From Labia minor (Eukaryota; Arthropoda; Insecta; Dermaptera; Spongiphoridae), in assembly GCA_963082975.1 (NCBI GenBank), contig OY720348.1:53332421-53396420 (forward strand): DNA of 64,000 nucleotides, read 5' to 3'. Below the pieces are notes generated by a model. It searched no databases and was not told where the DNA came from. It was given only the letters and a program-made list of their open reading frames with translations. Made by a program: the position numbers and the translations under genes. Of the stretch, positions 45,925 to 57,890 are shown piece after piece; positions within the stretch are counted from its first letter, which is position 1, and every line of letters starts with the position of its first letter.

Positions 45925-46172
45925 ATGAAAGGACAGCACTTATTAAATTGGTTGCCGCACAAGCGAGGTAAAGGTGTTGTATGATCAATAAAACAGATCC
46001 TTTCAATATTGATCTTATTTTTATGATTTTTTTTTTGAAGTAGGTTCCCAATTTTGATCACGTAGGTTGGATAGTCCTCGTTCCCAGAAACCCCGCCTAG
46101 AGAGATATTCTATTGTAATTTTTGGGACTTGAACCTGAGACTAGCGTGTTGTCCCCCAGACTGCACGACGCA
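45925..46172 (-). mobile_element. tRNA-derived SINE 'H', minus-strand copy
   Basis: On the minus strand a head 'tcgtgcagtctggggg' (box-A-like), box B 'GGTTCAAGTCCC', then a body ending 'gatcatacaacacctttacc' and 'gtgctgtcctttcat'. It matches 13136-13385 at head and tail but differs in the middle. Confidence 0.65.
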
Positions 46173-46183
46173 TTTATTTAGAC

Positions 46184-46530
46184 CAGAGATTTCCAAAGTG
46201 GTCTATATCGATCCCGAGGGGTCTATGGCAACCTACAAGGGATCTAAGGCAGCGAATAAAAAATTTGGGGGTCCATGAAATGAAAATGGGGTTCTACGAT
46301 AGTGGATCTCAAGCCTATTTACTTACATTATACTATCTTACAATTCAATATGGCTCAAAAAAAAAGAAGGTAAATTGTTTTTCCGACATGGCTTTTAAAA
46401 CATTTTTGATTTTCAATAAGGCTCTAAAAAAGTGTAAAATTTTTTTTTACAAAAAATCAATTTAGTGGTCTACCCAAAACCCAAAAACATGGCAAGGGGT
46501 CTACGACACAAAAAAGTTTGGGAACCTATG
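46184..46530. mobile_element. hAT MITE, 347 bp, with perfect 8-bp target duplication
   Basis: CAGAGATTTCCAAAGTGG at the left and, inverted, CATAGGTTCCCAAAC at the right; flanks ATTTAGAC at 46176-46183 and 46531-46538. Each end holds 'ggtctac/ggtctat' repeats. The single 66-codon frame inside resembles no transposase. It sits right beside the SINE at 45925. Confidence 0.88.
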
Positions 46531-46538
46531 ATTTAGAC

Positions 46539-47170
46539 GAAAATAAAAATAAATTTATATTTTCTAAATAAGTATTATATATTTTTATTCGTTTTTTTTT
46601 TTGGAGGAAACCTTATCGATTGGTTTATTTTAATCTATAAAATATAATATTAATTAAAATAGAAGCTTGTTTTGGTAAATCAAATTTTAGTTGAGCTTAT
46701 TATTAATTAAATAGACACACAGGTATTGGTAATTATGCTTATCAGCAAATCCGCTTCTTAATCACAGGAGTGTGACGATTCTAATTTGGATTTAAGGCGC
46801 TCGCCCATCCCCCCATGAATGTTCTTGGCTTGGAAATATCCATCGGCAATTTGACTGTCTTCGAATAATCAATTTCACTAGGCCTGTCGGGTTAATTATA
46901 ATGAACGTTAAGGAGGGATCGTGGTTCAGTTTATATTGGAAAATTGTAAAACCAACATTGGCACGTCAATCTCAGGTAATACCATGTCTCTCAACAAAAG
47001 CGATCTTATATAATTAAATTATAAACGTTACACAATAATTAAAATCAATTTTTAATATTTATAAAAGAAAAATCTTTTCATTAAATATTCGATAATTTTT
47101 TAATATTTTTTGAAACTCAACTAATAACTTATAATGTTTGTGGACTTATATATAATAAATTTATCTTATA
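46539..47170. other. Non-coding stretch, nothing recognised
   Basis: A GC-richer patch at 46725-46985 shows no exon or repeat terminus that I recognise. Confidence 0.4.
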
Positions 47171-47615
47171 TAATTGAAAATTTGGTAATTGTTTAAAAAA
47201 TGAGAAACTTCAGGGATTTGGATGAAGCTTTGCTAATGGATTCCTTTTTTAATTCTAAAGAAACTTTTCTATTTCTCGTTCGCTTCTAGTTTATCGGATA
47301 AAATGGATATAAAAAAATTAAAAAAGTAATTAATTAAATAATTTCCCTATATTCAAACCGAACCGAAAAAACCGAAAATTAGTGAATAAGTGAATAATTA
47401 GTAAATTAATCAATAAAATATTACTTAATGGCCGTACATTTCGACGTTAATAACCAGCTAATCTGTTAAAATTAAAAAATCTTTATTTATCTCATAAAAA
47501 TAGAAATATTGCATAAGGAAAGTTTCTTTGGAATTAAAAAAGGAATCCACTAGTAAAGTTTCATCCAAATCCCTGAAGCTTCCCGTTTTTTAAACAATTA
47601 CCGAAAATTTTAATT
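47171..47615. mobile_element. Foldback (long inverted repeat) element F1
   Basis: The left arm 'ggtaattgtttaaaaaatga', 'cttcagggatttggatgaa' and 'ggattccttttttaattc' is inverted in the right arm near 47525-47615, giving arms of about 110 bp. The middle has 'agattagctggttattaac' inverted and is shared with F2. No coding sequence. Confidence 0.7.
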
Positions 47616-48190
47616 AATTCTGAGCAGCTTATAACTTATTTATAATTAATAATTCAGATATCAAAAGAAATAAGATAATAGTATCTTGTATTTAATAATT
47701 TTATGTTCACACAAATTTTCAGTAGTTATTAGTAAATGAAATTTTTTTTTTTTTATTTTTCATAATTTTTGATAATTATTAGTTAACACTCTCTCCTATC
47801 AATATATATATATAGGTATTCATATTTTTCTTATACAAATTTTCATTAGTTAATAAAATACTTTGTACTCATTTACTCACGTCCAAATTGATTTTTTTTA
47901 AAGATGGATTGAGTGACATTTGGTGTTAATACAGTTTTGTCCACATATTATTTATTAATTTATTTATTTATTTTAATTTCATGTGGCGCCTCTGGTGGCT
48001 CAGTTAAGAAGTTGACACTCAATATAAAATTAATAATTCTTCAAATTTCCATACAGAATATAAATTAATTAAATAGAATATTACTTCTAATTGATTAATA
48101 TTTTATAAAACAAAGTTAGTAATAATTTTTATAATTAAATTTATATTTTATATTCTTATATTTTATTATATTTATATATTATATTTTACA
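47616..48190. other. AT-rich stretch before a small exon
   Basis: No recognised feature except 'gtggcgcctctggtggctca' near 47982, which might be part of a mobile element head. Confidence 0.35.
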
Positions 48191-48191
48191 G

Positions 48192-48344
48192 ACATGACGG
48201 ACATCACGGACAGGATGGAGAACAAAAAAATTATTTTCGTATCAAATAGTATACGACTTTTATCACTGCTATTTTCAGTGATATCACTACAAGTGATATA
48301 TCACTTGGTGACCCACTACCAACGGCTCAGGATACCAATTTAGA
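48192..48344 (+). CDS. Possible small exon encoding a 49-residue membrane peptide
   Basis: Acceptor 'atattatattttacag' precedes 48192 and donor GTAAGT follows 48344. An ATG two bases into the segment opens 49 codons ending in TAG just before the donor. The peptide has a charged start (MTDITDRMENKK) and a hydrophobic stretch ('RLLSLLFSVISLQVIYHLV') long enough for one membrane span. No homologue is recognised. A hairpin-CTAGT terminus lies 80 bp downstream, so it may be cargo of a Helitron-like element or chance. Confidence 0.35.
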
Positions 48345-48420
48345 GTAAGTTGCGGTATCAATAACATCCAATTGAAATAATTTGACTGTTTTAATACACG
48401 TTTATTCATTACTATACCTT

Positions 48421-48450
48421 GTGCGAAATCCTCGCATTGGCCAGCTAGTA
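48421..48450 (+). other. Helitron-like 3' terminus (hairpin then CTAGT)
   Basis: TGCGAAATCCTCGCA is a 5-bp stem hairpin, followed by TTGGCCAG and CTAGT. This matches the canonical Helitron end (hairpin, short spacer, CTRR, insertion before T). The corresponding 5' TC end was not located. Confidence 0.45.
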
Positions 48451-49104
48451 TAACTACCTATTAGTTATGAATAACAGAATTAACTACTCATAAATAAAAC
48501 ATGTAACTAAAACCGCAGTTCTATAATAATATAGGTATATATCCGATGTTTCTCTCATTTTGATGTTTTATTATCAAATGTCGTAAATACATAATATATA
48601 TATTATATATATATATATATATTAATATATCGTAGTGTGAAATATGTATCAGATATTTTAACAGCCTAAAAAGATTCATTCGACTACATTTCCAAGCAAA
48701 AAATAAAATAAAAAAAAAAATTATCATAAAATGTTGAATGCCGAATTTAGTATATATTATATATACATAAAACGTTTAACCTATGATGATAAAAATACAA
48801 TTTCCTTGAGATGCGTGTGGAGAGTGAGGTGGTGGTAGTCCGGAGATTTTACTGATTGTATAAATATCCTAACAATGGATGAATGGATGGATGAATAGTC
48901 AAATAAATAAAATTACTATATTGACCGTATCTCGTAAAAATTTAATGTAAATTTCTAAGTTGTAAAAATTTATCATGGAATAGTAAAAAAATTTTATTCA
49001 TTTTTAATCTATATACATATACGTATTCTTTTAAGTTTATTTTATTTTTTTATTATTTTTGTAATTTTAAGATAAATCGAATAAGGTATAATATATATAC
49101 TATA
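48451..49104. other. Non-coding stretch, nothing recognised
   Basis: AT-rich with TA runs near 48596-48625; no exon or repeat recognised. Confidence 0.4.
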
Positions 49105-49500
49105 TATATTATCTTATACTAGCAAAAATTGTATATATGTATATGTATGTATATATATTTGAATTTTTTGAATATTAAACCGATCGACAGATTTTTTGAA
49201 ATTTAAACCATAGATAATTTTTATAAAGAAAAATCGATCTATATTGGTTTCAGCATCGGGAAAAAATCATCTTTATTAATTTTTTCTTAATTTAAATATC
49301 GTCAACAACTACGTTAGACAGCGCTTCCTTAAATACAAAATATTATTAATAAAATAAATTTAAAATATTTATGTTATATTCAGTGCATTAATACATACCT
49401 ATAAATTATTTGAAATTGTTACAGAACATTTATTAGTTTTTTCTTAATTTAAAATAGGAAATATAAATGACGTCAGCAAACACCAAATATTATAAATATA
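49105..49500 (+). repeat. Family C repeat copy, tandemly overlapping
   Basis: 'tatcttatactagcaaaaat', 'aaagaaaaatcgatctatat', 'ggtttcagcatcggg', then two successive 'cttaaatacaaaatatt/caccaaatattataaat' segments, each preceded by 'tttttcttaatttaaa', so the 3' half is present twice. Confidence 0.55.
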
Positions 49501-50121
49501 AATAAAATCCAGTTACGAAATAAATAAATATAAAAAAATGATCTTAATATTTATACAATTAATTAAAAAAATAAATTTAGTGTTTAATTACATTCATTAA
49601 AGTTATAATAAATTTAACTTGTAAAATTTTTTTTTTTTTTTTTGAAATATTTCTTTTCAAAGTATTATATATAAAGATTATTTTACTTTACTTAGATGGG
49701 AAAGAATGGCTCTGGCCTGATTACAAATTACATTGTTTAAAATCCACCTGTGCTCAAGTTTTCTAACATATTAATATCTGCAAGGGACCATAATCATTAT
49801 GTTTCATTAAAGAGATCAAGACCTAAGTAACCTCTTTGATCAAACAATACTCTTCATCATGGCAAGCGTGTGGGTTAATTAAAACTCTTTAATGTCATCC
49901 ATCTATCCCCCTGGGCGGGACAAGCATAGCTTCTAGTAATGGTTTAATTATGGATCATCCCCATCATAATAACATACACAAATATTTTAAAGGTATCGGG
50001 GGAAGAAAAAATTCTGCTCATCAAAAAAATAAAATTACTGATATGTGCCCCAAGCGGCTTCATTATATATATATATGTAGTTTAAAATTTCTATTGGTCA
50101 CCGACTAGGGATTTTCTTTTT
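49501..50121. other. Non-coding stretch, nothing recognised
   Basis: The segment 49700-49960 is less AT-rich but carries stops in all frames and no repeat text known from the window. Confidence 0.4.
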
Positions 50122-50155
50122 ACCGACCAACGATATAAAGGGAGGTATTGTTTCT
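50122..50155 (+). repeat. Family B 5' end fragment
   Basis: ACCGACCAACGATATAAAGG and 'gaggtattgttt' are the first ~34 bases of family B, abandoned next to a family A copy. Confidence 0.6.
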
Positions 50156-50187
50156 CTTAGATTTAAATGAAATTTATTTATAATAAG

Positions 50188-50769
50188 CTGGAGTGTCTCC
50201 ACTCGACTATCTCTCAATTTGAATTGGATTAATTAACATATATTATATTTAAATTAAATTTAATTAATTAAATTATAAATTAAAATTAAAAAATAATATT
50301 TATTAAAACAGCGTGTTTGACTCTTTGTTGATGCCACCACGTCACGTGCTGGCGCGTGATTTGCAGTCGTGTTAAAAAATTAATTCCGGTACTTTCAGCG
50401 ATTTAATCAAGCTGAAATTCTATATATAGTAGTTTTATACAATTTTTAATCATGTGAAAAATTATCAAACATCTATCTTTATTTTTACAGTTAGTTTAGA
50501 GGAAAAAAAATCAAAATGTGGTAGGTAATGACCCTCTTCCGGATGAGCTACATTTCTCAAAAGTTAATAGAAAACTACGAATTTTGAATAATGCCCGTGA
50601 ACCAAATTTCATTATTCTAGTTCAAACCGTTTTTGCGTAATCTTGTCTACATACACACATACACACATACATTTTTCTCAACCTTACAGTTAGTGAAAAT
50701 GACTCAGGGACCTTCAAAACGTATAAAAACATCAAAATCTTGAAATCGAAAATTTTTTGGTGAGATAGT
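50188..50769 (-). mobile_element. Family A repeat, minus-strand copy, near full length
   Basis: It runs from 'actatctcacc' (right) to 'gagagatagtcgagtggaga' and CACTCCAG (left). The 5' end has lost part of the 'agagatagtattgcgatcac' segment. The rest, including 'acgcgccagcacgtgacgtg', is intact. Confidence 0.78.
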
Positions 50770-51844
50770 AAAAATATTTACAGAAGATTCAATTATTATA
50801 ATATTATCATATAATTATAATGAAATATAATATAAATATAATAATTCTAAATATTAGTGTAACATCCATGAAGTTATATGAAAATTTGCCAATTGAATAA
50901 AACTAAAAAATATATTAATCTTCTAAAATTGATTTTATTTATTTATGCTAAGTAAATGTTATTTAAGGGGAAAACTTCACCTACTTCATCGACGCTAATT
51001 TCATGCTATAAAATATTCTTAATTAGTTTCAAAATGAAAATCTATCCTGAATTCAATATTTATGCTTCAGAATCCGTTAAAAAAAATTCATCGGAACAAT
51101 ACAAAAGGAGTTAGTTACTAAAACTAAATCGCTAATTATATTACAATTAATTAATTATAATTCAATTATATTTCTTCTATACCTTTTATAGATCGATTGA
51201 AATATCTATAAAAAATTTCAAAAATCTATCTCTATGAAAAATCGATTTCAATTTGTCAAAAGAGCGAACAGAGAGAGTGAGTGAAGTTAAGAAAAATGTT
51301 ATAATAAAAATAAACTTATTATAACAATTTTAATAATAATAAGATAATTGAAATATTTTTCTATTAAGTTAATAAATCCATCTATAATAATTAGTGATTT
51401 TCCAATTGATTATTATTGTTATTTTTATTTTATATTGTGAACCCTTGATTTCAGTAGGTAGATAATAAATTAATTATTATGTCATCCGTATCAACAGCAG
51501 CCTTTGTGGTCATATATCAATCATAGATGATTGTCATACAAGCCAGGGAATGAAGACGACGATACGATTTTCAATTTGCTGTTGCGCTTTTGCATTGAAA
51601 CAGAAGGGAATCATTCAAAGAGAAAAAACGGTTAATCAACCAAATGTGGATGATTAGATTCCACAACTTCACTTATCTTTTTATTTTATAAACACAATAG
51701 AGACTTTTTTACATGAAACAATATAAATATTGGTTATTTTAAAATGTATCATTCTTTTAACAACAAAATGATGTTATTCTATATATATATATATATATAT
51801 ATATGAATTTTAGAAGACTAACAATAATTTTACCTCGCCAACGT
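50770..51844. other. Non-coding stretch, nothing recognised
   Basis: AT-rich; 51480-51670 is less so and has no frame over 60 codons. TA run at 51780-51804. Confidence 0.4.
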
Positions 51845-52170
51845 TATATCTAATCTTATTATGCTAGCTAAAATTGTATATATATGTATATATATTTGTA
51901 AATGTGTTCTCAGAAATCGCTCTAACGACTTTTTTAAAATTCACACCATAAATAGTAGTTATAAAGAAAAATCGATCTGTATAGGTTTCATCCTCGGGGA
52001 AAATTATCTTCATTAGTTTTTTCTTAATTGAAAATGATATGACGTCATAAACACGTCTCCCAGCCCTTCATTACGTCACAGCCAACGCCTCCTTATATCT
52101 TATCTTATATTATCTATAAAACAAAATTGAAAATATTTATGTTATATCCATATTTGTTTTTTATAAGATT
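51845..52170 (+). repeat. Family C repeat copy
   Basis: 'cttattatgctagctaaaat', 'tgttctcagaaatcgctcta', 'aagaaaaatcgatctgtata', 'ggtttcatcctcgggg', 'atgacgtcataaacacgtct' and 'tatgttatatccatatttg'. Confidence 0.6.
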
Positions 52171-52310
52171 ATATTGTGATGTAATTTCATCGAAAATTTC
52201 CAGACAGACAGACAGACATGAAAAATTCTAAAGTCACTCTTGGATTCTAGAGGTCATGAAATGCGAAGATATGCAAAAAATTTTAAATGGAGACAAAAAC
52301 CTTTTTATAT
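52171..52310 (+). repeat. Fragment of repeat E 3' end
   Basis: 'attatattgtgatgtaattt', a short GACA tract and 'gtgaaatgcgaagatatgc'-type text match 36360-36560. Confidence 0.65.
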
Positions 52311-52870
52311 ATATATATACTCGTACATATAAATAAATCATACGTATAAATAAAATATAATAAATAAATACATATAAATAAATAAAAACAAACAAAAATA
52401 AAAAAAATGACTTCAACCATCATCAAAAATTAGAAATCATGTTTATGCAATGGACTTTTATAACTTAATTAAATTTTACTGTAAAGATTTATAGCCTTTC
52501 ATTTTTATTTAGAGAATTTTCGCTTCAATTTCGTTGGATAATATTTATGATTATTTTCATGTTCAAGTCACCACTCGTAAAACACCTCATTTGTTCATTA
52601 AACTATTCAACAACACTAATTATCAGTCTCATTGAAATTTTAATAAATAATCCTCCATCAAAACATGAAAAATAAAACAATTTATTTTATCTTTTGCTTT
52701 AAATTTTATATACATACAAGTTAGGTGAAATTTAACATTTTTAAGTTGAATTTTATTTATTACAATGAACATTTAAAGGATTAATCGTTGAGAAATTAAA
52801 TAAATATTTTTTGATATGTTCAAACATGAAGATGCTGAGTTTACTCTAAATAAAGAAAATGGTTTATAAG
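52311..52870. other. AT-rich stretch, nothing recognised
   Basis: No exon or repeat terminus seen. Confidence 0.4.
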
Positions 52871-53362
52871 TGGTACACACTCTTTCAAGAATATTATTCA
52901 GTTCAGGTCTCTTTAGTTTTAGGAATAGGAAAAAATTGAGGGAGCCAAATCTGATGAATACGGTGGTTGAGGCATGATTACGGTGTTGTTTTAGGCCAAA
53001 AAATTATGAACAAGCAATGATGTGTGAGCTTGTGCATTTTCCAGGATTTGTTTTTCCACAATTCCGATCGTTTGAGCCGTATTTCTTCACGCAAACGTTG
53101 CATAACTTTCTTGTAGTATTCCTTATTAACGGTACGACCTGTTGGCAAGAACTCATAATGCATCACGCCATTGTAATCGAAGAAGATAGTGAGCAAACCT
53201 TCACATTTGATAGAACTTGGCATTCTTTTAAAGCGCTTGTACCATAAATATTTTTTTTGAGACCAAGTAGACTCGCTGAATGTCACAGTCAACATTTTAA
53301 GTGCGTTGGAGCACTTTTTTCCATTTTTAACGCAAAATTTATTACGGATTCTTTGGTCCATT
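52871..53362 (-). pseudogene. Mariner transposase pseudogene
   Basis: On the minus strand the N-terminus 'MDQRIRNKFCVKNGKKCSNA' and 'FSESTWSQKKYLWYKRFKR' is the mariner DNA-binding domain. It jumps to 'LLTIFFDYNGVMHYEFLPTG' (first catalytic Asp, in FFDY) and 'EYYKKVMQRLREEIRLKRSE'. The second-Asp 'HHDNAPAH' block is degraded to 'MHKLTHHCLF'. Beyond a frameshift, 'VIMPQPPYSSDLAPS' keeps the third-Asp block. An internal segment of about 50-100 residues is missing. No terminal repeats were found; a family A scrap abuts at 53376. Confidence 0.85.
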
Positions 53363-53375
53363 TTTTTAAGTAAAA

Positions 53376-53429
53376 AAATCTCAACATCGAAAATTTTCGT
53401 GATCGCAATACTATCTCTTACTAGATAGT
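53376..53429 (-). repeat. Family A 5' end fragment
   Basis: Minus strand: 'actatctagtaagagatagt' then 'attgcgatcacgaaaatttt'; only the first ~54 bases are present, directly upstream of the mariner pseudogene. Confidence 0.65.
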
Positions 53430-54680
53430 AAAAATCGAAGAACACACAAAAACGTGACTAACTTCAGTTATCTAAAACAAACTACTAATCCAAAATGGCT
53501 GATAATGTCAACATATGAGAAACATATGTGTGCCAACATAAAAAAAAAAATTCAATAATCGAATGTATACACCCCGCGAAAATTCAAAATTCACCTTCTT
53601 ACCCGTTCCCCTGCGCCATAAGCAAACTTTCATAGTGATCTGTTAAATGGTTTCAAAATGTATTAATCTAGAAAATATACTATCAATTAATTTATTTATA
53701 TTAACATTTTTTTTGAAATTACAAATTTATTATAAAAAAAAAATTATTATAAATCTTATCATAGAAGAAAGAAAAATTCATATTATAATTCTTCTTCTGA
53801 AATTTTTACTTTCTTTTCTTTCTTTCTATATATACTTGTTTAGTTATCATGTTGTTTCTGCTTGTTGGATTCAATGGAAACGAGGGAACAACTCTTGATT
53901 CCATTGATAAAAGCCATTTGCGTCCAGAGCCCCCGGGTTAAAATTGCATTTCTTTTTCCAACTCAAGTGAATTTTCATACGAAGGGCTCATGTAGAGATG
54001 AGGGACTTAGGAGGGTGAATGCAGGAGGAGGAGATGGAGGGGTGGGGGGAAGTTGAAGAAAGAGTGCTTGTCTGCCCACCTGCCATTGCCATGGCATAGA
54101 CACCCGACCCTTTTGGCCCCGCTGTCTTCATTTTCATAGAGTCATGCACTCAGCGAAAAACGAACAAATCTCACTGAATATTTGCACAAACGCTTTTGAA
54201 AATATAAGCATCGCCCTATGGAAAAGGATAAAGGGCTTTTCACTTAAAACGAAAACGAACAAACAGCAACCTGTCCCTTGCTTGAGTTGTTTCCACGCTA
54301 AGAAAGATAATTATTCTTAAAATGATTCATATGAACCATTCTATCTATTCTCCATCTTTTTCACTGAGATAAATTATATATATATATATATATATTTAAA
54401 TCCCCTCTCCAAACAAACACACAAACACAGACTATAATTTAAATGATCCCATGTGGGTTGTAGAAAACAGAAAATATGAGACGAGAGTAGAAGAGGGAAG
54501 GAGATAAAACTCTTTTTAAAAAAACATTATATATATATATATAAATTGTAATGGTATTTTTATAATATGGGACCATAATTGGTACGCGCTCTTTTGGATA
54601 CAGAAAGTTAGTTCGAAGAGTGACATAAAAAGCAACATATTTTTCATTTTTTTCTTTGATATAATTTTAATTAAAATTAT
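53430..54680. other. Less AT-rich region without recognised genes
   Basis: 53860-54300 is among the GC-richest parts of the window, with 'gaggaggagatggaggggtg' and short overlapping frames (up to 83 codons) that have no domain. Nothing identifies it as an exon; a UTR or promoter region is possible. Confidence 0.4.
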
Positions 54681-54689
54681 AAGAGAGTG

Positions 54690-54872
54690 CAAAGGGCGTG
54701 GCTAGAATCAGAGAGAAAAGACTGGCTAGTAAATTGGTTAGTCGGGAAACCGGTTGGGAAGCGGCCGGTTGGTAGACCAAGATTGAGATGTGCAGAGAAT
54801 GTAGGGAGAGACGTGAGGGAGATAGGAGAGAGTGGGAGTAGGATGGAGGTGGCTCACGTTCAATAATTTTTG
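54690..54872 (+). pseudogene. LINE ORF2 3' tail fragment
   Basis: Plus-strand frame 'GKPVGKRPVGRPRLRCAENV', then 'RDVREIGESGSRMEVAHVQ' and a stop, is the conserved tail of arthropod LINE ORF2. The upstream part is frameshifted. It ends next to foldback element F2. Confidence 0.7.
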
Positions 54873-54875
54873 AAT

Positions 54876-55430
54876 TTGTAATTATTGAAGTAAACGCATT
54901 TTCGTTAATTTGGATAATACTTTACCAGTGGGTTCCTTTTGTAATTCCAAATAAACTTTTCTTATGCAAATTTTTGCGGGTCGCTTCTAGTTTACGAGAT
55001 AAATAAAGATTTTTTAAGTTTGACAGATTAGCTGGTTATTAACGTCGAAATGTGTGTGTGTGCGGCTATTAAGTAATGTTTTATTGACTAATTCACTAAT
55101 TATTCACTTATTCACTAATTTTTGGTTTTTATAAGTTCGGTATGGATATAGGAAAATTATTTAATTAATTTTTTAATTTTCATAAATCCAAATCGAACTT
55201 AAAAAAATCGAAAATTAGTGCGTCCTCTGGTAGTCAAACGGATAAAATATGTTAGCTAAATACAATATCAATGGATTTATATGCAAATTTTAATAGTTTT
55301 TATCTCGTAAACTAGAAGAGGCCCAAAAAAATTCCATAAGAAAAGTTTATTTGGAATTGCAAAAGGAACCAACGGGTAAAGTATTATCCAAATCGACGAA
55401 AAAAAATGTGTTTACTTTAAAAATTATCTT
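54876..55430. mobile_element. Foldback (long inverted repeat) element F2
   Basis: The left arm 'gaagtaaacgcatttt', 'atttggataatactttacc' and 'gttccttttgtaattccaaa' recurs inverted at 55300-55425 ('tttggaattgcaaaaggaac', 'ggtaaagtattatccaaat'). Arms are about 120 bp. The centre shares 'cagattagctggttattaac' and 'tcactaattattcacttatt' with F1. No coding sequence. Confidence 0.75.
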
Positions 55431-55668
55431 TGAATTTTGTAGAGCCACAGAAATAGATGAAAATATTTTTTAACAAAATTAAAGAAAAATTATTATCTGT
55501 TTTATTTTGTATAAACAAGAACTCTCTTGCTAGTTTCTTACTCAATAAATATCCCATCACTTGTGTAAGAACAAAAAATACATTATGTAACATTGTAACC
55601 AATCGATATTTACAGTTACGATAAGAGATAGCACAATTCATTTTTTTTAAAGGAAAAAGAGGAGCGCA

Positions 55669-56880
55669 GTGGCGGATTAAGATCGAGATCTGGGACCTCT
55701 AGGCACTTAATGTTTACCTCCCACCTCCTTGATATTATATATGTAATTATTTTTTATTTTATCCATTATCACCACTAAAGAATTAAAATTTTTAAAAATA
55801 AAATAAAATTTGCAAATTGTAATTTATTTTTAAATGAAACAAACTATAATGCGCTTGTGTCACTTTTACTCTTCCATTAAATCAATAAAAAAATAAACAA
55901 AACGTTATAATTTATAATCCAAACCAAATACCCTACAAATTGATACTTATTTAATATGGTCTACCATCACCAATGATATTAATTATAAATTAGATAAAAT
56001 AATTTTAACTAAAAAAGTATATAGTTTTAAATTGTTTCTTTTTAAATTATAATTCGCGATTTTATTTGTTTATTTTTCTAAAGTTACAATTTTTTTTTTA
56101 GTAATTTTTACTATTTCGCCAGAAATAGTATGGCGATCACGAAAATTTTCGATGTCAAGATTTTGATGTTTTTATACGTTTTGAAGGACCCTGAGTCATT
56201 TTCACTAAGGTTGAGAAAAATGTCTGTGTGTGTGTGTGTGTATGTATGTAGGTAGACAAGATTACGCAAAAACGGCTTGAACTAGAATAATTAAATTTCG
56301 TACACGGACATTATTCAAAATTCGTATTTTTCTATCAACTTTTGAGAAATGTAGTTCATTCGGAAGAGGACCATTACCTACCACGTATGGATTTATTTTC
56401 CTCTAAAGTGACCGTAAAAATAAAGATATGTGTTTGATAGTTTTTCACATGATTAAAAATTGCATAAAACTGTGATATAGAGAATTTCAGCTTGATTGAA
56501 TCGCAAATCACGCGCCAGCACGTGACGTGGTGACATCAACAAAGAGCCAAACACGCGCTGTATTAATAAATAGTATTTATTAATTTTAATTTATAATTAA
56601 TTAAATCTAATTTAAATATAATATATGTGTTAAGATATATGTGTATATTATTGATTAATTCAAATGAAATTTGCGAGATAGTCGAGTGGAGACACTCCAG
56701 ATTTTTGTATTTAAAATTACACATTCAAAAGAAAATTTTAAATTTTACTAATTTCTTGAGTGGTGGATAAATGCAAATCTTAGAAAATATTTTTTAAATA
56801 AAAATTTAATATTTTTAAATTTTTGGGCTCATTCTGTACCGGGGCATCTAGGCACGGATCTAGTTGATAATCCAATAGTA
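55669..56880. mobile_element. Possible hAT-like element interrupted by family A
   Basis: The left end CAGTGGCGGATTAAGATC with 'gggacctctaggcac' and the inverted right end 'ggattatcaactagatccg' with 'tgcctagatgcccc' are similar. CAGTGGCGGATT is a common hAT start in invertebrates. No matching 8-bp flank was found and the right boundary is uncertain. Confidence 0.4.
56110..56700 (+). mobile_element. Family A repeat, full length copy
   Basis: ACTATTTCGCCAGAAATAG start; GCGAGATAGTCGAGTGGAG with ACACTCCAG end. The complementary changes in ACTATTTC and GAAATAG keep the 5' palindrome. 591 bp, like copy 3. Confidence 0.8.
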
Positions 56881-57830
56881 AAGGTAGATGGAGGGGGAAT
56901 TCGGAGAGAGAGAAATGAAAAAAAAAAACAAATTATGTAATGTTGTTTTGAGAATCTGGTGTTGTATTTTTAGCTCAAATAGTGGTTAAATTTGGTGAGT
57001 AATTTAGTTTGTCTTTTTTCCCCCTCAGGACGCGATGGTAGATGTTTGTGTATATTATTGAGATTGTCGTTGAGTGTTCGTTGGAGCGTAGTGTCCTAGC
57101 AATTTAAGTGCAACTTCAAAGCTAATCTCAATGTTGGTGATGTTAAGGGATTTTCAACAAATCATGTAAATATATAAAATGTAGATATATATGTAAATAT
57201 AAAAATGATAAAGTAAACAGTAGTATAAAAATTACATATATATAATACATATATACAAATATGTAAATTTATATGTAATTATTCAACAATAGCAGTAAAA
57301 TAAATAATAGCTTAAATGGGTTTTAATTGTTAATTAATTTATTTATTTGTTTAGTAATAATTAAAAAATGTTTGACTTTATTTATTATAATTAATAATTG
57401 AAAGACAAGTTAAATTTATATAATATAATATAATACTCTTTAATAATAAGCTACCTGTATAATTGGATTGTAAGATAAATAATTAAAATTAAACATATAT
57501 ATATAACAATATAACTTATCCATATAGTACCATAGTCATAATGTTAAATAAAAAAACATTTTAATGCGATAAACGTAGATCAAATTAATGAAATTTAAAT
57601 TTTAAATAATAATTATTGTAAAATTTTAAAATAAAAAACAAAGGGAATTTCCAAGCTCAACATGAAGATGACAGCACTTATCTTAATATTCTTTGAAATT
57701 ATTTACAAAATTAAAAATAATATGTCATGGATTGAAAAGAAATTAAAATGCAACTAATTAGTATGAAGAAATGATAGTTAATTTTATTGTTTAAGTACTT
57801 CTTATGTTTTTAATTAGATATTTTACTTTT
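56881..57830. other. AT-rich stretch, nothing recognised
   Basis: 57000-57130 is less AT-rich; no exon, repeat terminus or domain is seen. Confidence 0.4.
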
Positions 57831-57890
57831 TAGATGGTAATGTTTTATAAAGAGCATTTTTTTTAATAAAATTAATATTAATATAAGAAT

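Noticed and set aside
53647-54056. Overlapping 83- and 64-codon frames
   Set aside because: Low-complexity hydrophobic and Gly-rich peptides without a domain; treated as chance frames in less AT-rich DNA.
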